A stretch of 64,000 nt of DNA from Saturnia japonica (lineage: Eukaryota > Arthropoda > Insecta > Lepidoptera > Saturniidae), in the NCBI GenBank assembly GCA_033032175.1, contig CM065320.1:9548001-9612000 (forward strand), written 5' to 3'. This document shows positions 14,101 to 26,600 of the stretch, piece by piece. Position 1 is the first letter of the stretch; each line of letters starts with the position of its first letter. The notes under the pieces were generated by a model, which saw nothing but the letters and a program-made list of their open reading frames with translations, was not told where the DNA came from and did not search any database. Made by a program: the position numbers and the translations under genes.

Positions 14101-15530
14101 GAAACCAAACTCCGAGCTGCTACTGAGAATTTCATAGGAAAAACCTAATAACACTTTGCTCGACCTGGGATTCGAACCCAGGGCCTCGCTCATAGCAATC
14201 GCGCTAACGACCACTAGGCTAACGAGGCAGTTATATTATGTAGATATTAAAAACTATCCATTTATAGGTTATTGAAAAATAAGAAAGGACAAAAGGTTAT
14301 ATTTGTCTATATTTAATAACTGAAACAACAGATAGATAGGTTATTGAAACGGTATTTTTCTAAAAACAAGGAAGATTTTTTATGACGACCTTTATTTTAG
14401 CTGTCGACTTCGACAACGGTTGATATTTCGGACTAAAAAAAAACTATTAATCCATTGTTTTTTCCATAACCATCGATTGCTATCAATTGTCCAAAACAAT
14501 GTTTTACCAACACTACTTCAAATTATAAAGAATAGGTAAGCGTAAAACGTAGCAACACAAACAAAGTAGACTAAGTGGGTTAGTATTCATTTAACATTCA
14601 TTGATAGTCATTTGCACTATCGAACAAGTGATAGTCTGGCTTAAACTAATTCTATTATATTTTAAAAGGTAGGGGCACAATATGACGCTGATTTGTCTGA
14701 CTGCAACAAATTACAATAAATCACGCGAATGCCTTTTTTTATTCAAGGCACTGAGCATAAGCTCGGTCGCCTAGATATGATTGAATGCGGTAGGTACTTA
14801 CTAAGATTCAATCGATAGTTTTATTTTCCAAAACATTTGATGTTATCAAATATATTCAAACAATCGACGTTTACTAACACTAATTTATTTGGTTATGTTA
14901 TAGTTTTCCGAGGGTCCTAACAGTGGACCTACTTACCCAACATAACCCACGCTTGTTTTACTATAATAAATAATGCATACATATATCTTAAACTTTTCAG
15001 GATGAACATATTATGAAGAGAATTCTATACTCAGTCGATAATGGCGTAAGAATAGAGTCTTTTGCGGGATCTAGCCGCGAAACAAATCCTGTATTCAAAG
15101 ATTATCATGGTTTATTTCACATAACGAAATTATCTTCACTATATTCTATGGTGCCGTTTGTGCCACCAAGTCTTGACCTCGCATTTAAACTGAAGAGGAA
15201 AAAGTTTATAATTGAAAAACTTCACATTCCGCCTGGTAAGCATTCTATAATCTATCTTCTATATAAATAAAAATTTTAAGGTTTGCAGTTGTGCGCGCAT
15301 CACGCAAAAGCTACTGGATAGATTTTGATAATTTTTTTTATTTTAACCCTTAGGTTCTTGTCACGGCTATTATTAACTATATAAATTATTTTTGATGATC
15401 CAAGAAAATAATTGGCTTAACAAATAATATTTCAGAATTAGAAGACACAAGTGAGAGGGAGCAGGATGACATAACAGATATACCTCGCGTAAGCTGTGGT
15501 GGATACAAGAAGAAAGATATAGATTTTTAA
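8185..15530 (+). CDS. ELP4: Elongator complex protein 4 (PAXNEB family), seven exons
   Basis: Elp4 is an inactive RecA-like subunit. With Elp5 and Elp6 it forms the ring of Elongator, which helps modify wobble uridines of tRNAs. Coding exons: 8185-8296, 8394-8429, 8813-8928, 9078-9321, 13144-13418, 15001-15235, 15436-15530. All introns are GT..AG, all phases agree, and the total is 1113 nt (370 codons plus TAA), near the length of animal Elp4. Diagnostic stretches are [19 protein letters not shown] across exons 1-2, [16 protein letters not shown] and [10 protein letters not shown] in exon 3, [10 protein letters not shown] in exon 4, and [13 protein letters not shown] plus the Leu/Lys-rich [17 protein letters not shown] in exon 6. 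The nucleotide-binding loop lacks the Walker A lysine, as expected for this family. The start is the first ATG in frame with the conserved core. ATTAAA at 15542 may serve as poly(A) signal. Intron 4 (9322-13143) is filled with transposon debris. Confidence 0.93.
9630..9775 (+). repeat. Interspersed repeat C, partial copy in ELP4 intron 4
   Basis: GCGACGGCACAGTGCC at the start resembles GTGACGGCACTGTGCC at 21342, and ATGGTGCCGGCATAGTGTGC resembles the ATGCCRGYCTG block of the other copies (11722, 21421). Confidence 0.4.
10003..10080 (+). repeat. Interspersed repeat E, copy 1
   Basis: TTTCAAAGAGATTGACATAT followed by GTCGATAAC, then a GTGTTCCTATAAAAT block. The same ordered words occur at 42170-42235. 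Confidence 0.65.
10219..10350 (+). repeat. Interspersed repeat F, copy 1
   Basis: Begins AGAGCCGCTGATGGCTATTA and continues with CTTTACCGAGCTTGGGGGCG, GCGCTTAAAGCA, AGCATGCAAGG and the ...GACCTTGGCTTGGGCT block. A close copy lies at 41544-41665. The family is not identified. Confidence 0.7.
10690..11725 (-). pseudogene. Jockey-like LINE relic (reverse transcriptase C-terminus)
   Basis: On the minus strand this encodes broken pieces of a non-LTR retrotransposon Pol. At 11724-11640 is [13 protein letters not shown], a reverse transcriptase motif. At about 11480-11370 is [20 protein letters not shown], the thumb-side block. At 11317-11000 is [20 protein letters not shown], then [17 protein letters not shown]. 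At 10949-10743 is [19 protein letters not shown], the C-terminal tail typical of Jockey-clade elements in insects. Parts between the first and second blocks are missing (the catalytic YADD is not seen), frames change several times, and no endonuclease is present. It is therefore a dead, internally deleted fragment inside ELP4 intron 4. Confidence 0.85.
11719..11900 (+). repeat. Interspersed repeat C, copy 2
   Basis: Ordered words GTCATGCCGGCCTG, AGCTGGATATACA, CTGGCTAATTCCGAAAC, GTTTATGACCAT and GGTGGTCGCGATCCAGT correspond to 21418-21600. The short ORF here (11824-12150) begins inside this repeat and is probably not a gene. Confidence 0.65.
11901..12955. other. ELP4 intron 4, unassigned part
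   Basis: AT-rich. Nothing recognised beyond the end of the short repeat-derived ORF. Confidence 0.45.
12957..13093 (+). repeat. Interspersed repeat D, copy 1
   Basis: ATCGATATCGACATTAWGGCC, GTACATGGTGCMGCACTATT, CACGCACACTAATGTATTTT and GGCTCGCCCATTG recur almost unchanged at 44280-44405. This copy ends about 50 bp before ELP4 exon 5. Confidence 0.75.
13976..14229 (-). mobile_element. tRNA-derived SINE A, copy 1 (ELP4 intron 5)
   Basis: Read on the minus strand it begins TGCCTCGTTAGCCTAGTGG (pol III A box TAGCCTAGTGG) and has GGTTCGAATCC as a B box about 35 nt on. A roughly 190-bp body follows, ending ..CAGGCGTGATGGTA. A full-length partner sits at 59991-60246 on the other strand. Sequence identity continues far beyond the tRNA-like head, which marks it as a SINE and not a tRNA gene. 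No long A-tail is visible. Confidence 0.9.
15277..15420 (+). repeat. Repeat fragment shared with 48.4 kb
   Basis: GGTTTGCAGTTGTGCGCGCAT then CACGCAAAAGCTACTGGATAG matches 48430-48475 (GGTTTGCCGTTGTGCGCGCAT). It lies in ELP4 intron 6. Confidence 0.6.
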
Positions 15531-16235
15531 AAATATATTTGATTAAAATCTTCTATTATAATAATGTTTAATCTACATTCCTTTAATATTCATACAGCAA
15601 TTAAAAACGAGGAAACAGAGTAATTAGTTCAAAGTGTAGAGAAAGATCGATGATCCTGAACCAAGGTTGTTACATCGATGTGCGACGCGTTGGCGAAAGA
15701 AATAGTCAATTGTACAAACGTCTCGAGTTTTAGCACGATCAATCTAGATAACTGTCGAGGCCGCGATAGTTCGATTCGATAAAAAATTCCCAATCGATTA
15801 TGGTCTGCGGGTGATGAACTTAGGAGGAATTATGAAAATATAATTCAGACACCTAAAATCGTCAGTTGCTCATTTTTCCCATGTGCAGTAGTAGGTACAA
15901 GAACATATCTTGTTTCCAGGTTTATCACGTTTTTTTTTTCTTTGACCGTCAGTCAACAGTGTTTACCCGTTGGTCGCGATTCCAACGAACCGCTTTTAAT
16001 CTATCCATGTTTTAACATGAAACTTTAAAATACAGATGAGGTTGATATCTTGTTCGATGCTGTTATTAATATTAAGAAATCATATTCTATTAATCGTGGG
16101 ACGTAAACAAAATTATTGTGTTTTTTTAAATTATACATTTGTTTTACTTCATGCCAATTATTTCCCTAAACAATATTTGTATTTACTTATAATTATTTTT
16201 ATTTTATATAGCTGTTTAAATATATTATCTAATTA
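15531..16235. other. ELP4 3' flank
   Basis: Contains the presumed ELP4 3' UTR. No other feature seen. Confidence 0.45.
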
Positions 16236-16985
16236 CTAGCTGACCCACGCAAATTTGTCTGCGTCACATAAGAGAGAGTGGGTCTTAGGCACCTATTATT
16301 ACAATTCTAAAGGGTCTGAAACTTTATTTTATCTACGAACCATTTGAGCACAATTCGACCTCCCCTCTCTATATGACCGCCCGCCTCCTACGTCATTCCG
16401 CATAATAAAAATGCGTGCGCGGTACTTGATAATTATTTTGCTACGGAGTTATTTTAAAACTGTAATATTTCTTAAGTTATAAATTGAAATCAAATGATGT
16501 GAAGGGCAATTCGGCTCAAATTTAAACACTTGTGATGAATAACGTATTTATTCGGATAAGGATTAATACCATGTTTATAAAAACACTCGCAAATAATGCA
16601 TTATTTTAGAACAAATTTTTTTACCATAAAAAAGGTTATTTATTGAAACAACCTTAAAAAATAGATATATGTTATGGTGGACTTTTTTTTTAACTTTTTA
16701 AGTGAAACAATTCAGTCACACATGATTGTTGCGTAACTTTATCATTTACGCAGCGCACGCAATGGAAGCTCTCAAAAGAAATGATTTTTGCTCGTTTTTG
16801 CAACATTTTTCACTGATGCTCCGCTCTTATTGGTCGGTCGTAGCGTGATGTTATATAGCCTATATAGCCTTCCTCGATAAATGGGCTATCCAACACTAAC
16901 ATAATTTTTCCATTCGAACCAGTAGTTCCAGAGATTAACGCGTTCAACCAAACAAACAAACTTCAGGTTTATAATATTAGTATAG
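16236..16985 (+). repeat. CTAGCTG-type interspersed repeat, long copy
   Basis: Starts ACTAGCTGACCCACGCAAAT and ends with CAACCAAACAAACAAACTTC followed by an AT-rich tail. The end words (..CCAGAGATTAACG.., ..CAAACAAACAAAC..) are typical of this Lepidoptera-type repeat. There is no coding capacity. It might be a Helitron-like (Lep1-type) or LINE-derived element; I cannot decide from the sequence alone. Confidence 0.65.
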
Positions 16986-17365
16986 CTTAAAAATATACAA
17001 TGTCACAATGTACAATCACATTTAACAAAAATATTGTACTGTACAATTTACAAATTTTATAATGTGTGGATGTTAACTCTGTTGGCGACCTATGTGAATA
17101 AATAATACATGATTTAACGAAATCAACTCTAGGTACTAGCCGACAACTTTGAAGTTCGCCCACACCGGCATCTTTCGTACCAAAAGACAAATCGACGATT
17201 GGTCAAAACAATCTAAAGGCAATGTAAGAATAAAGGAATCTTTGTCTCTACGGAAAAATCTTGAAGAATATCTACAGTCCTTTCGATTGTTAAAATACTT
17301 CGGATTGGCCAATCGCTAAAAAGTTTATAGGGCAATAAACAGAGAAAGGAATTAATGTAGCACTG
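16986..17365. other. Short intergenic stretch
   Basis: Nothing recognised. Confidence 0.4.
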
Positions 17366-17367
17366 TA

Positions 17368-17620
17368 TACAGGGTATTAGTAGACCGCTCCCGAAAATGA
17401 AGACAGACGATAGTATTAATGACACCTTTGATGATGGGATGGAAAAAAAATTGATCCTGATTAAAAAAAAAATCATATTTAAACTTTTTATTAGCATTAT
17501 TTACGCTCCATCATGTTAGTACAACTTAATGAAACGAGAATTTTACAAAAAAATACAATACTTTACTAAAAAAAAACCAGCAATGAACACCAAATTAAAT
17601 ACAGCTGATTGCTCGGGTCC
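17368..17620 (+). repeat. Left long terminal inverted repeat
   Basis: Pairs with 19850-20104. Matching landmarks are ..CTCCCGAAAATGAAGACAGA.., ..GATGATGGGATGGAAAAAAA.., ..TTTATTAGCATTATTTACGC.., and, further in, ..CCAGCAATGAA.. and ..ACAGCTGAT.. Confidence 0.88.
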
Positions 17621-18294
17621 AATAACGCGCAGGCGCGGCGCGTCGCGGTGCCATTCTCGCGCGGCCCGCAGCTGGCGATCGCACAAATACTTATTTACAA
17701 TATTGTCTAAATACCTAACTTATCTACTTTGCCAGTGTGCTAGTGTCTACCTGGCCACTTTCATTCGAATTCTCCGGTTGAATTAAAAAAGTAACGGGTT
17801 CGATTCCCCGCGAATGAAAAAAATACTTAAATAAAATTTTAACAAGCATTGAGCCATGTTTTTTAATCTATCGTGTAAGAATGTTTATTATTCTGATGTA
17901 TTCAGTTATGTACCTATTCATATCAGTTCAGTACTAAGTTATTTATAAAAAATGTAGTTATGAAACAGCTTACCGATCTAAAGCTTCCGTGGTCTTATGA
18001 GATGCGGCTCAAATTGTGCCCCATTCATTTCGAGGCAGATTTGGGCTCGGCGTTGCGTATCCTCATGCAGGCATCATCGTGGAGTCCTCGACCCAGTCCG
18101 CACGTAGTTTGTCGAAAACATCCACGGTCCTTTGGTGCATTTCGTTGGCACTAACACACTTACGATTAAAAGCACATTCTCTCACATACCCCTACAGAAA
18201 GAAGACTAACGGGGTCAGATCGGGTGACAGAGGTGGCCAAGAGTATGGTCCTAGTCTGCCGATCCAGCGATCATCAAATAGCTCAGTGAGGCGC

Positions 18295-19046
18295 TCACGG
18301 ACGAATCTGAGGATGTGGGGGTGCACCATCATGCTGAAACCATTTTCGGCGATATTCAGCTAATGATAAATCGTCTAAAATGTCCTCCGACTGTTCATTT
18401 ACGAGGTTTAAATATCGCTGTCCGTCAAGTTGCTGTGGCAGAATCATTGGTTCTAGTATGCGATCCTTAAATAAACCTGCCCATACGTTAACCGACCATC
18501 GGGTTTGGTGCCTGGTTTGTAGAACAGCGTGCGGGTTCACCTCGGAATAAACGTGTTATTTCTTCGGTTCCACAGCCCGTTTCCTGTAAATGTCTACTCG
18601 TCCGTCCAGATCACGTGTTCAATGAAACCAGGCACACGTTGTTGCGGGTCTTATCCAATGGTAAAAAACTCGCCAGTGATCGTTCTCACCGGATACCAAG
18701 CTTGCACTTTGTGCACTTTTTATGGGCACATTCGTTTACGCTTTAACACCTTGGAAACTGTCCAGTATAACACACTTGTTACATCTCGAAGCCTTAACAA
18801 TTTAGCAATACCTCGTTTAACTAAGTTCGGATTTCTGCGAACGACATCAAAAATGCTCTCCTCGAACTGAATAGCCACTTGACTTCCACCTCCTGTCGCT
18901 ACTGGGGCAGTGGGCCGATTTTCCAACACTCGCTGAATAGCTGCTGTTATTAGGCGAGAGTCAGTCGGATGTCCAGCTGTCGGGAATCTCTCTCGATAAA
19001 TTCGTAATGCACGCGAAGCATTCCCGCGAGCTTCTCCAAGGCACAT
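18295..19046 (-). pseudogene. Mariner/Tc1-like transposase relic
   Basis: Two pieces on the minus strand. 19046-18720 begins MCLGEARGNASRALRIYRER, the N-terminal helix-turn-helix region (DUF4817-like) of a family of insect transposases annotated as Tc3-like. 18540-18295 carries RWSVNVWAGLF, ending in a WFQHDGAPPH motif whose Asp is a catalytic residue of the DDE/D core. Between and after them the frame is broken by stops (for example near 18630 and 18360), so the copy cannot make an intact enzyme. The location between matched TIRs supports this being the element's own transposase. Confidence 0.82.
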
Positions 19047-19849
19047 TATTCATTGACATGCTACCGTATTCACGAACACTATATACGTATGCGTTAGGCA
19101 TTATTAAAACAAAACTCTCATAAAATCAACACAATCTTAAAAAGAAACAAAAAACGTAACAATAAAATAATGACAGGAACTTAGTTAACAATACGATTGA
19201 ACGAATATCTGTCGCCCACGCACGCGCACATGAAATGAAAGTCAAAGTGTAACTGTCTCAAGAACTAAAAATACTAAACTTAATAATCAACCCCGCCAAA
19301 AGAAATAAAGCGCCGCGGGCCGCCTTCTTACAGTAGCCCCTCGTTAGCGTCGAAAGCGGCACTTCGATCTTTTCCGCAGATCGATAAACCGTTATACCTA
19401 CATTCACGACTATTATTTCATAAGTTTATTTATCCCTACTGACTAGTCTTCATATGGAATTTAGAAGTTATAATTCAATTTTTTATATACATTTATACAA
19501 TCAATTGTACCCTGACGTAACAAGAAGCTCGCTACTACAAAAATGATATTAGAATATTAAATTAACCTAATTGGATTATCACGTACACAATTAAAAAATC
19601 TACAATTTTGTACAAGAAATTAAAAATGAAATGGTACAGAATAATGTAATAGTTGAAGAAACTATTTGCAATTATGATCGACAATTAATTAATCTATCAG
19701 AATGAATTTAAAAATAAAATTCTTGTACTTTATGTTAACAGACTTTCTGTTTTTAGTCCGGCCAATACTTTAATTTGAAAACAGGTAGGTACGTCACATC
19801 TAGTAGGTTAGTTGCGTGCAGCGCAAGATTGACGCTGCGCCCGGGCGTT

Positions 19850-20104
19850 CGTTGATCCGAGCATCAGCTGTTTTTGATTTTGTGTTTCATTGCTGGTTTT
19901 TTTTTTTTAGTAAATGTATTTTTTATGAAATTATCGTTTCATTTAGCTGTACTAACACGATGGAGCGTAAATAATGCTAATAAAAAGTTTAAATAATATG
20001 ATATTTTTTTATCAGGATCAATTTTTTTTCCATCCCATCATCAAAGGTGTCATTAGTACTATCGTCTGTCTTCATTTTCGGGAGCGGTCTACTAATACCC
20101 TGTA
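19850..20104 (-). repeat. Right long terminal inverted repeat
   Basis: Inverted partner of 17368-17620. Very close in the outer part, with more mismatches and small indels inward. Confidence 0.88.
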
Positions 20105-20106
20105 TA

Positions 20107-20608
20107 ATGTTATTTTTTACGCGACAGACTTAAAAAAGTAAGGGTAAACTAAGAATACTTAAAACTTATCAAAATGTCCTGCCAAGGTTGAATACTAGTG
20201 GTATAACGACTTTTCTAGAAACATCAACTTATGACGAATGAACTAATAATGTTTTGAAATATCTGACCCATGAATCTAATATGAAATACTTAAGGGGCTC
20301 TGAAGAACTACAAGCATAGAGGCGCCAATGTCTCAAGCCGTCGCTGAATTTAACAATGTTTAATTATGTACACATTGTTTTATTACTCAATATGAATGAC
20401 GTACGAAAGAGTATCTTGTGCATTAATTTTAAACAAAACTGCCTTAATTATTAGTCACCCCACCTGTTCAACAGAGCGTATCTCCCTAAAACCGGCAAAT
20501 CTATTGTACTAATGTTTATTCATATACTAACGATAAGTGCCATAACAGCGTGGTGATCTGCTTTTCCGTAAAATAGTTTATAAAATATTTTTGTTCAATT
20601 TAATAAAA
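20107..20608. other. Tetraspanin upstream region and 5' leader
   Basis: Lies between the long-TIR transposon and the first coding exon. I could not place a TATA box or transcription start with confidence. Confidence 0.4.
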
Positions 20609-23600
20609 ATGAAGTGCAGAACTAGTTCTAGTGCAAGAATAGTGTTTGGTTGTTTTAATACAGTGTTTTTTGTAAGTAATGTTCATTATTAATTCTGTCT
20701 TTAACAATTGTGTTTGTTTCTGTGTGTATTGTTGACTAGACGTATATTATTTGAAAACATATTAAGGTTTTATAAGATTTCAAGATTACCTACTTCCCAC
20801 AGAACGTAGTTTCATAATTTAGAGTTCGAAGATGACTAATACTTTACTTTTAAAATACTTTAGAAAAGAATGTATCTTATAAATTGTCCATTATATGTCA
20901 CTTTTCGTATTAATGATATTTTATTAAAATTAAAGCTATCCAATTCTTTTTCTGTATTTTAAGATCTGCGGTTTTTTAGAAGTTGTCTGTGGATTTCTGC
21001 TTCTATGTGACTCCAAAAGAATTCTGATGTCGCGGCTACTAGCAAGCCCAGAAAGTGGCTTGTTGAATCCACCTTTCTATTACTTGGCTTTAGCTTTACT
21101 GGCATTCGGTCTCGCGATGTGCGCAACTGCTGCTCTTGGCTGCTGGGCAACGTACATCCCAGGATATTTAATACTGACGTTTGTAAGTTCTTTCATATGA
21201 AATATTATTTATTAAAATTTATTCATTCAATGAAGCAAATTAAATAAAAGTAGTCAACTTAGATGTGAACAATAAATCTACATAATCACTAACTCGATGC
21301 ATAAAAAACTCTGTTGATCTATCGTAAGTATGTTTGGTAAAGTGACGGCACTGTGCCTGATGGTAATCTAAAAACAACGGCGACCACCGAAAGATAAGCA
21401 ATTTACCGCCAGTTTTGCTGTCATGCCAGTCTGCAAGCTTCTGGGCAGCTGGATATACCTACAATGGCTGATTTCGAAACTTGACAAACTAAAAGATAAT
21501 GACTGACGGGTTTATAACTATGTTCTTGGTGGTTGCGACCTAGTTGGATAGAGACACCCCTGACCCCACCACTCCGCTTGATTGGATAATATATTATGCC
21601 ACTATGGCAAGTGTTCACTCGAACACAATTTACCGAATTCTATCACGCAGTTACCAAAGTATTATATTAAAATGACATTTATAAAACTTTGTATAACTCC
21701 GATTATATATTTCGAAATCATAGACCTTAGATTATAGAAACTGGGTGTGATCAATGTTCCTAATTATATCTACCATAGATTTAGTATTGTAACATCTATG
21801 GAATATAGCCACTATACTGAAATGCTTATTCTCATGGAAAAATATACCGTGGCAGAACACTACAAAATTAAATGTGACAGCTTTATTTTCAAATTTGACA
21901 GAGTTTGTCAATTCACTCCTTGGGAATAGAAAGCGCAATAAAGAGATATATTATTATACACCACCAGTATGGAAATTTTCTTTTGTTGATATTTTGTTGG
22001 TAATAATTTGCATTAGCTTGACAATACGAGGTATATTTATTTATGGTATAGATGATATTTAGAACTTAATTCGATCAAATCTATAATTTCTGCAAATACC
22101 TTAAACATAAACATTACAATTTAGGCGACCGGCCTTATGGCGCAGCGGTAGTGAACTCTACTATTGAGCCGAGAGACCACGGGTTCCATGGCCGCACATG
22201 ATGGTATTTTGTGTGATGAGATAATAAAATTATCAGTTATAATATGTCCGGGTGTTAAATATCTGATGTGTAAGCTTTGCTTAGTTTCGAATTAAATGGC
22301 AGCTAGTTAAATTGTATTACTATTTTTTTTTAAATATATTTGTAGATCATTGTGACAGATAATACATACGTTTGTATGATATGTTTACAGTATTTTTTAG
22401 TTGTGCTGTGTTTGTTACTGTGCGAATGTGCTGGCGGTGTCATGACAGCGGTGTGGCCTCGATGTCTCGGTCTGCAGAGCGCTCGCGGCGGTGCGGTAGC
22501 CGCACTTCAGACTTACTATGCTGTGCCCGAGTACGAGCAATTCACTGCTTCTATGGATTTAGCACAAACTGAGGTCAGTTTAATGAGGTTTATATTATTA
22601 AGAAGATTATTATAAACAATAAATAGAAGATATTAATTTATAGAAGAGAATAAGCTAATATGGTCATTTATTATCTAATTTCAAGTTTAACATAGTATAC
22701 TGTTAATAAAACAAAAGTGGTAGTAAGTTTATATGGTAATTTTCAATATGATGACTCAAAATTAAAAATGTACGTCTACATTAAGTTTCTTCTGGCGCTA
22801 GAGTATTTTTATTTAGTAAAATTTTCGCAATAAGTACTCCATATAAATCACGGTCTTCTGCAAAGCCGTAGGCATTAGACATATTTGAGATGGATTTGTA
22901 CCAAATCCGGACGGTTGTACCAAATCCCATGTTAGACGAGCTAAAGATCAGTTCTTGCCTGATCATGTTAATCTGGTATGTATTTTTATTTCTAACACGC
23001 GGACCTCCAGTTCCGTGTATTATGAGTTTTAGTAATTACTCGTAAAAATGATGTAGTAGTTGAAATCATAATTACAGCTATTATGTTGCGGTATAACGGA
23101 TGCGAGAAATTATGATATGTCGATATGGCAACTAAGAAGACTGGGTCCACGAGGGATGTCTGTACCGCTAAGCTGCTGCGTGCAACATAAAGCTAGTACA
23201 TCTTATCTCAACCCAGTGCCCGTTAACGCGTCTAGATGCCAAGAAATTCAACCCAATCCTACATTTAGATATCAACCAGTAAGTGCACCTTTTATTTGTG
23301 GTTTGAAACAGTCTTATAATATAAGCGATAACTTTTTCTATCCCAACGCTCAGGGTCAAACGTTTTGTCTCTACCGGATACCCCTTTCCAAGGCACAGGC
23401 TCAGGTGTGTATTTAAACCAACAATATGAGCTAGAGAAAACACTAAAAAAAGGTCGCCGTCAATGCATTGGAATTATATTAGAAGACACATGTATTCTGT
23501 GGGTCACATCACCCTAAAGCTGGCATTACTATTATTATTATTTATTTATTTGGAAATCCAACAGCATACAGTATTTTATATAATATCTTATAGTATGTAA

Positions 23601-26600
23601 CAATTAAAGCCAAAACAGGATTTCACAATTACAGGAAGTGATACATAAAAATATACATAAGTAAACAAAAGAAAAACATGTAATCTTTACTGGCGTTTAG
23701 TATAGTGTGCGTGTGTGTGTGCGCTTGTATCAGAATGTGTGTTAGCGTGTGTCTGTATTTCTGACTTGTGTGCTTGCTTTATCTTTTTATATATTGTAAT
23801 TGTATAATTCCTCGTTTTAATTTTATTATTTCACTTTTAAATGTATTCCGTGAATATCGAAATATGTCTACCGTATCATATATACTTCATTATATGATCG
23901 AGCAATGCGACACAGTATTGAATTTTGAGCATAGTTAGATTTAGCATATGGGACAGCAAACAACGGTGCTTTGCGTGTATAGTATTTTGGTACTCGCAGT
24001 GATACAGATCCCAAAAGATCGGGACAATCAATATAGCCCGATAGTATAGAGTGCAATAAAATCATTTCATGTTGTCGACGCCGCACTTCTAAAGAGTCTA
24101 AGCGAAAATACTTACATAGTGTTGTAGTAGGTAGTTTGGTTTTAATATAAATGTCTTGTGGGTACATTAATAAATACTCAGTTGTCATCTGAGCTTGGTT
24201 GTTTCAATACACAACATGGTGGCAGCGGTTAAAAACATGTTTATATGTGTTCATATAAAGTATTAAGCATAGTGATTATCAATATTTAAAAGCGTGAATA
24301 ATAGTAATTAGTGATATATAACCATGGAACACGCGAGACCTCCATCGGAGTTATGTTTGGATGGCAGCTCCGTCAGCAGGGCTGACGCTTGGCAAAGATG
24401 GAAGAAACAGTTTCATTTATTTATGAAAGCATCAGGTGTAGCCAAAGAAGAACCAGGAGTACAGGCAGGATTACTTATAAATTTAATTGGAGCAGACGGA
24501 TTTGATGTATATGAGACTTTTACTTTTGAAGATGAAACAAAACGAGATGACGTCACGGAATTGATAAAAAAATTTGATAGTTATTTTGGTGTGAAACCAA
24601 ATATTACACTTGCAAGATATAATTTTTTTACAAGGAATCAAGAAGCGTGTGAGACGATAGACCAATACGTTATTGCGTTAAAATTACTAAGCAAACATTG
24701 TCAATTTAAAATATTAGAAGATGAGCTAATCAGGGATCGTATCGTTTGTGGGATAAACAATACGATAGTACGAGAGCATTTGTTACGCACTGAGGACTTG
24801 ACACTCGATCAAGCTGTAAAAATATGTCAAGTGAATGAAATATCGGCGGATAGCAATAGATTGCTGGAGTCACGAGTCCTGTCTGGTAGTGCAGGGACAT
24901 CAGGTGTGCATGTCGATGCTGTATCGAGGTGCGCCCGCGCGGGCCGCGGCGGTGGCGGCGGCGGCGAGCGTAGCGCAGCGGTCGAGGCTGCGCGGGAGCC
25001 AACAGCGCCCCGAGACCAGCGAGTGTGGGGACGCGGACGGTGGCTACAGCAAGGCCGTAGGTACGCGCCTACAGGCTCTTCTGTGTCGTGTCATCGGTGC
25101 GGTGGGAACTGTTTAGAGCCCAACTTGTGTCCAGCAATTGTGCTTCAGTGTTTTGTGTGTAAAAACTATGGTCATTTTGCGAGAATGTGCAAATCATCAA
25201 ATCGTGTGAAGAAAATGTATGACATTGGCATCCATGAACGTGAATCGGATCATGATGAGGACTGTGATGAGTGTGAGGAGTTTTATGTGTCAACGGTTTC
25301 AGAGGTGATGAATGAGTACTTATCTGCTAATGAATGGTACGAGGTACTCAAGGGTGAGTTTTTTGAAGAAACTTTTAAATTAGATACAGGTGCGGACATT
25401 AATGTGTTATCTTATCAACGGTTTTTAGAATTAGGTTATAACCCTAAATTAATAAATACGAAAAAGAATATAAAACTTCAATCATATAGTGGAAATACTA
25501 TACCTATAAAGGGTATATGTAATCTTACGTGGTGGCATAAAAATAAAATGTATGATCTAAAATTTGCTATTGCTAATATAAATTGTCAAAGTGTGCTGGG
25601 CCGAGAAGCTTGTAGTAACTTAAGTTTGATAAGACGCGTTCATACAGGTACAGGTACAGGTATATCACAGGATGTTGAAACATATGTTAAAAAATGTAAA
25701 GTATGCCGGGAGAATTTAAATAAACCATCAAAAGAGCCAATGATTCCTATTGTTATTCCTAAATTGCCATGGAATAAAATTGGTATTGATTTGTTTGAGT
25801 ATGGAACAAAACATTATTTAATTATAGTTGACTATTTTTCAGGTTTTCCAGAAGTAATTTTATTACATAATACTACTTCTATATCAATTATAAATGCACT
25901 AAAAGATAATTTTGCCAGATATGGAATACCAGAGATTGTTATTAGTGACAATGGTCCACAGTTTTCATGTCGTGGTTTTAAGCAATTTTCTGAACAATGG
26001 GGTTTTGAGCATGTGACGTCATCCCCTTATTACGCCCAAGCAAATGGGAAAAGTGAAAGGGCGATACAAACAATAAAAAAAATATTAAAAAAGTCTAGTG
26101 ATAGTAACACGGATTTCTATTTAAATTTATTAAGTTACAGAAACACACCGCGCGACAATTTAAATTCTCCTGCGCAATTGCTTATGGGTAGACGGTTAAA
26201 CTGTAGACTACCAGTCCATCCAGAACTCTTAAAAAGAAATAGTGTAGTTAATGATGAACAAGACCATAGGTCTTTAGTTCAAAAACAAATTAAGAGCAAA
26301 AAATATTATGATTTGCATAGTAAAAAACATCCGGAGTTGAATGTTGGTGATGATGTTATAATAATTAACAATAATGAACGTAGCCGTGGTACTGTTACTG
26401 CTAAAGCTCAGACACCGCGTTCGTATATAATAAAAAATAGAAAGGGTGTATACCGTAGAAATCGCCGACATTTGATTCCTGATACAGAGCTTAATAGCAG
26501 TCATGATGATAATGAAGATATCTCTGAAGAAACATTTTTGTCTTCAAATGACAGTGATTATTCTCATGACCTGACTTTATTATTCGATGACAAGTATTCA

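Larger units (their letters stand above)
17368..20104 (-). mobile_element. Mariner/Tc1-type transposon with long inverted repeats
   Basis: Both ends read TACAGGGTATTAGTAGACCG when read inward, and the outer 150 bp or so are nearly identical; weaker similarity continues to about 250 bp. TA dinucleotides flank each side (17366-17367 and 20105-20106), as expected for a TA target duplication. Between the repeats lies a decayed minus-strand transposase (separate entry), GC-rich patches and a tRNA-like B-box tail (GGGTTCGATTCCCC at 17798). Total length is 2737 bp. TIRs this long are unusual for mariner/Tc1 relatives. Confidence 0.88.

Noticed and set aside
14160..14229. tRNA gene on the minus strand with good A and B boxes
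   Set aside because: The similarity with 59991-60246 continues about 190 bp past the tRNA-like part, so it is the head of a SINE.
22124..22201. tRNA gene on the plus strand
   Set aside because: A- and B-like boxes are present but no acceptor stem pairs; better read as a SINE head.
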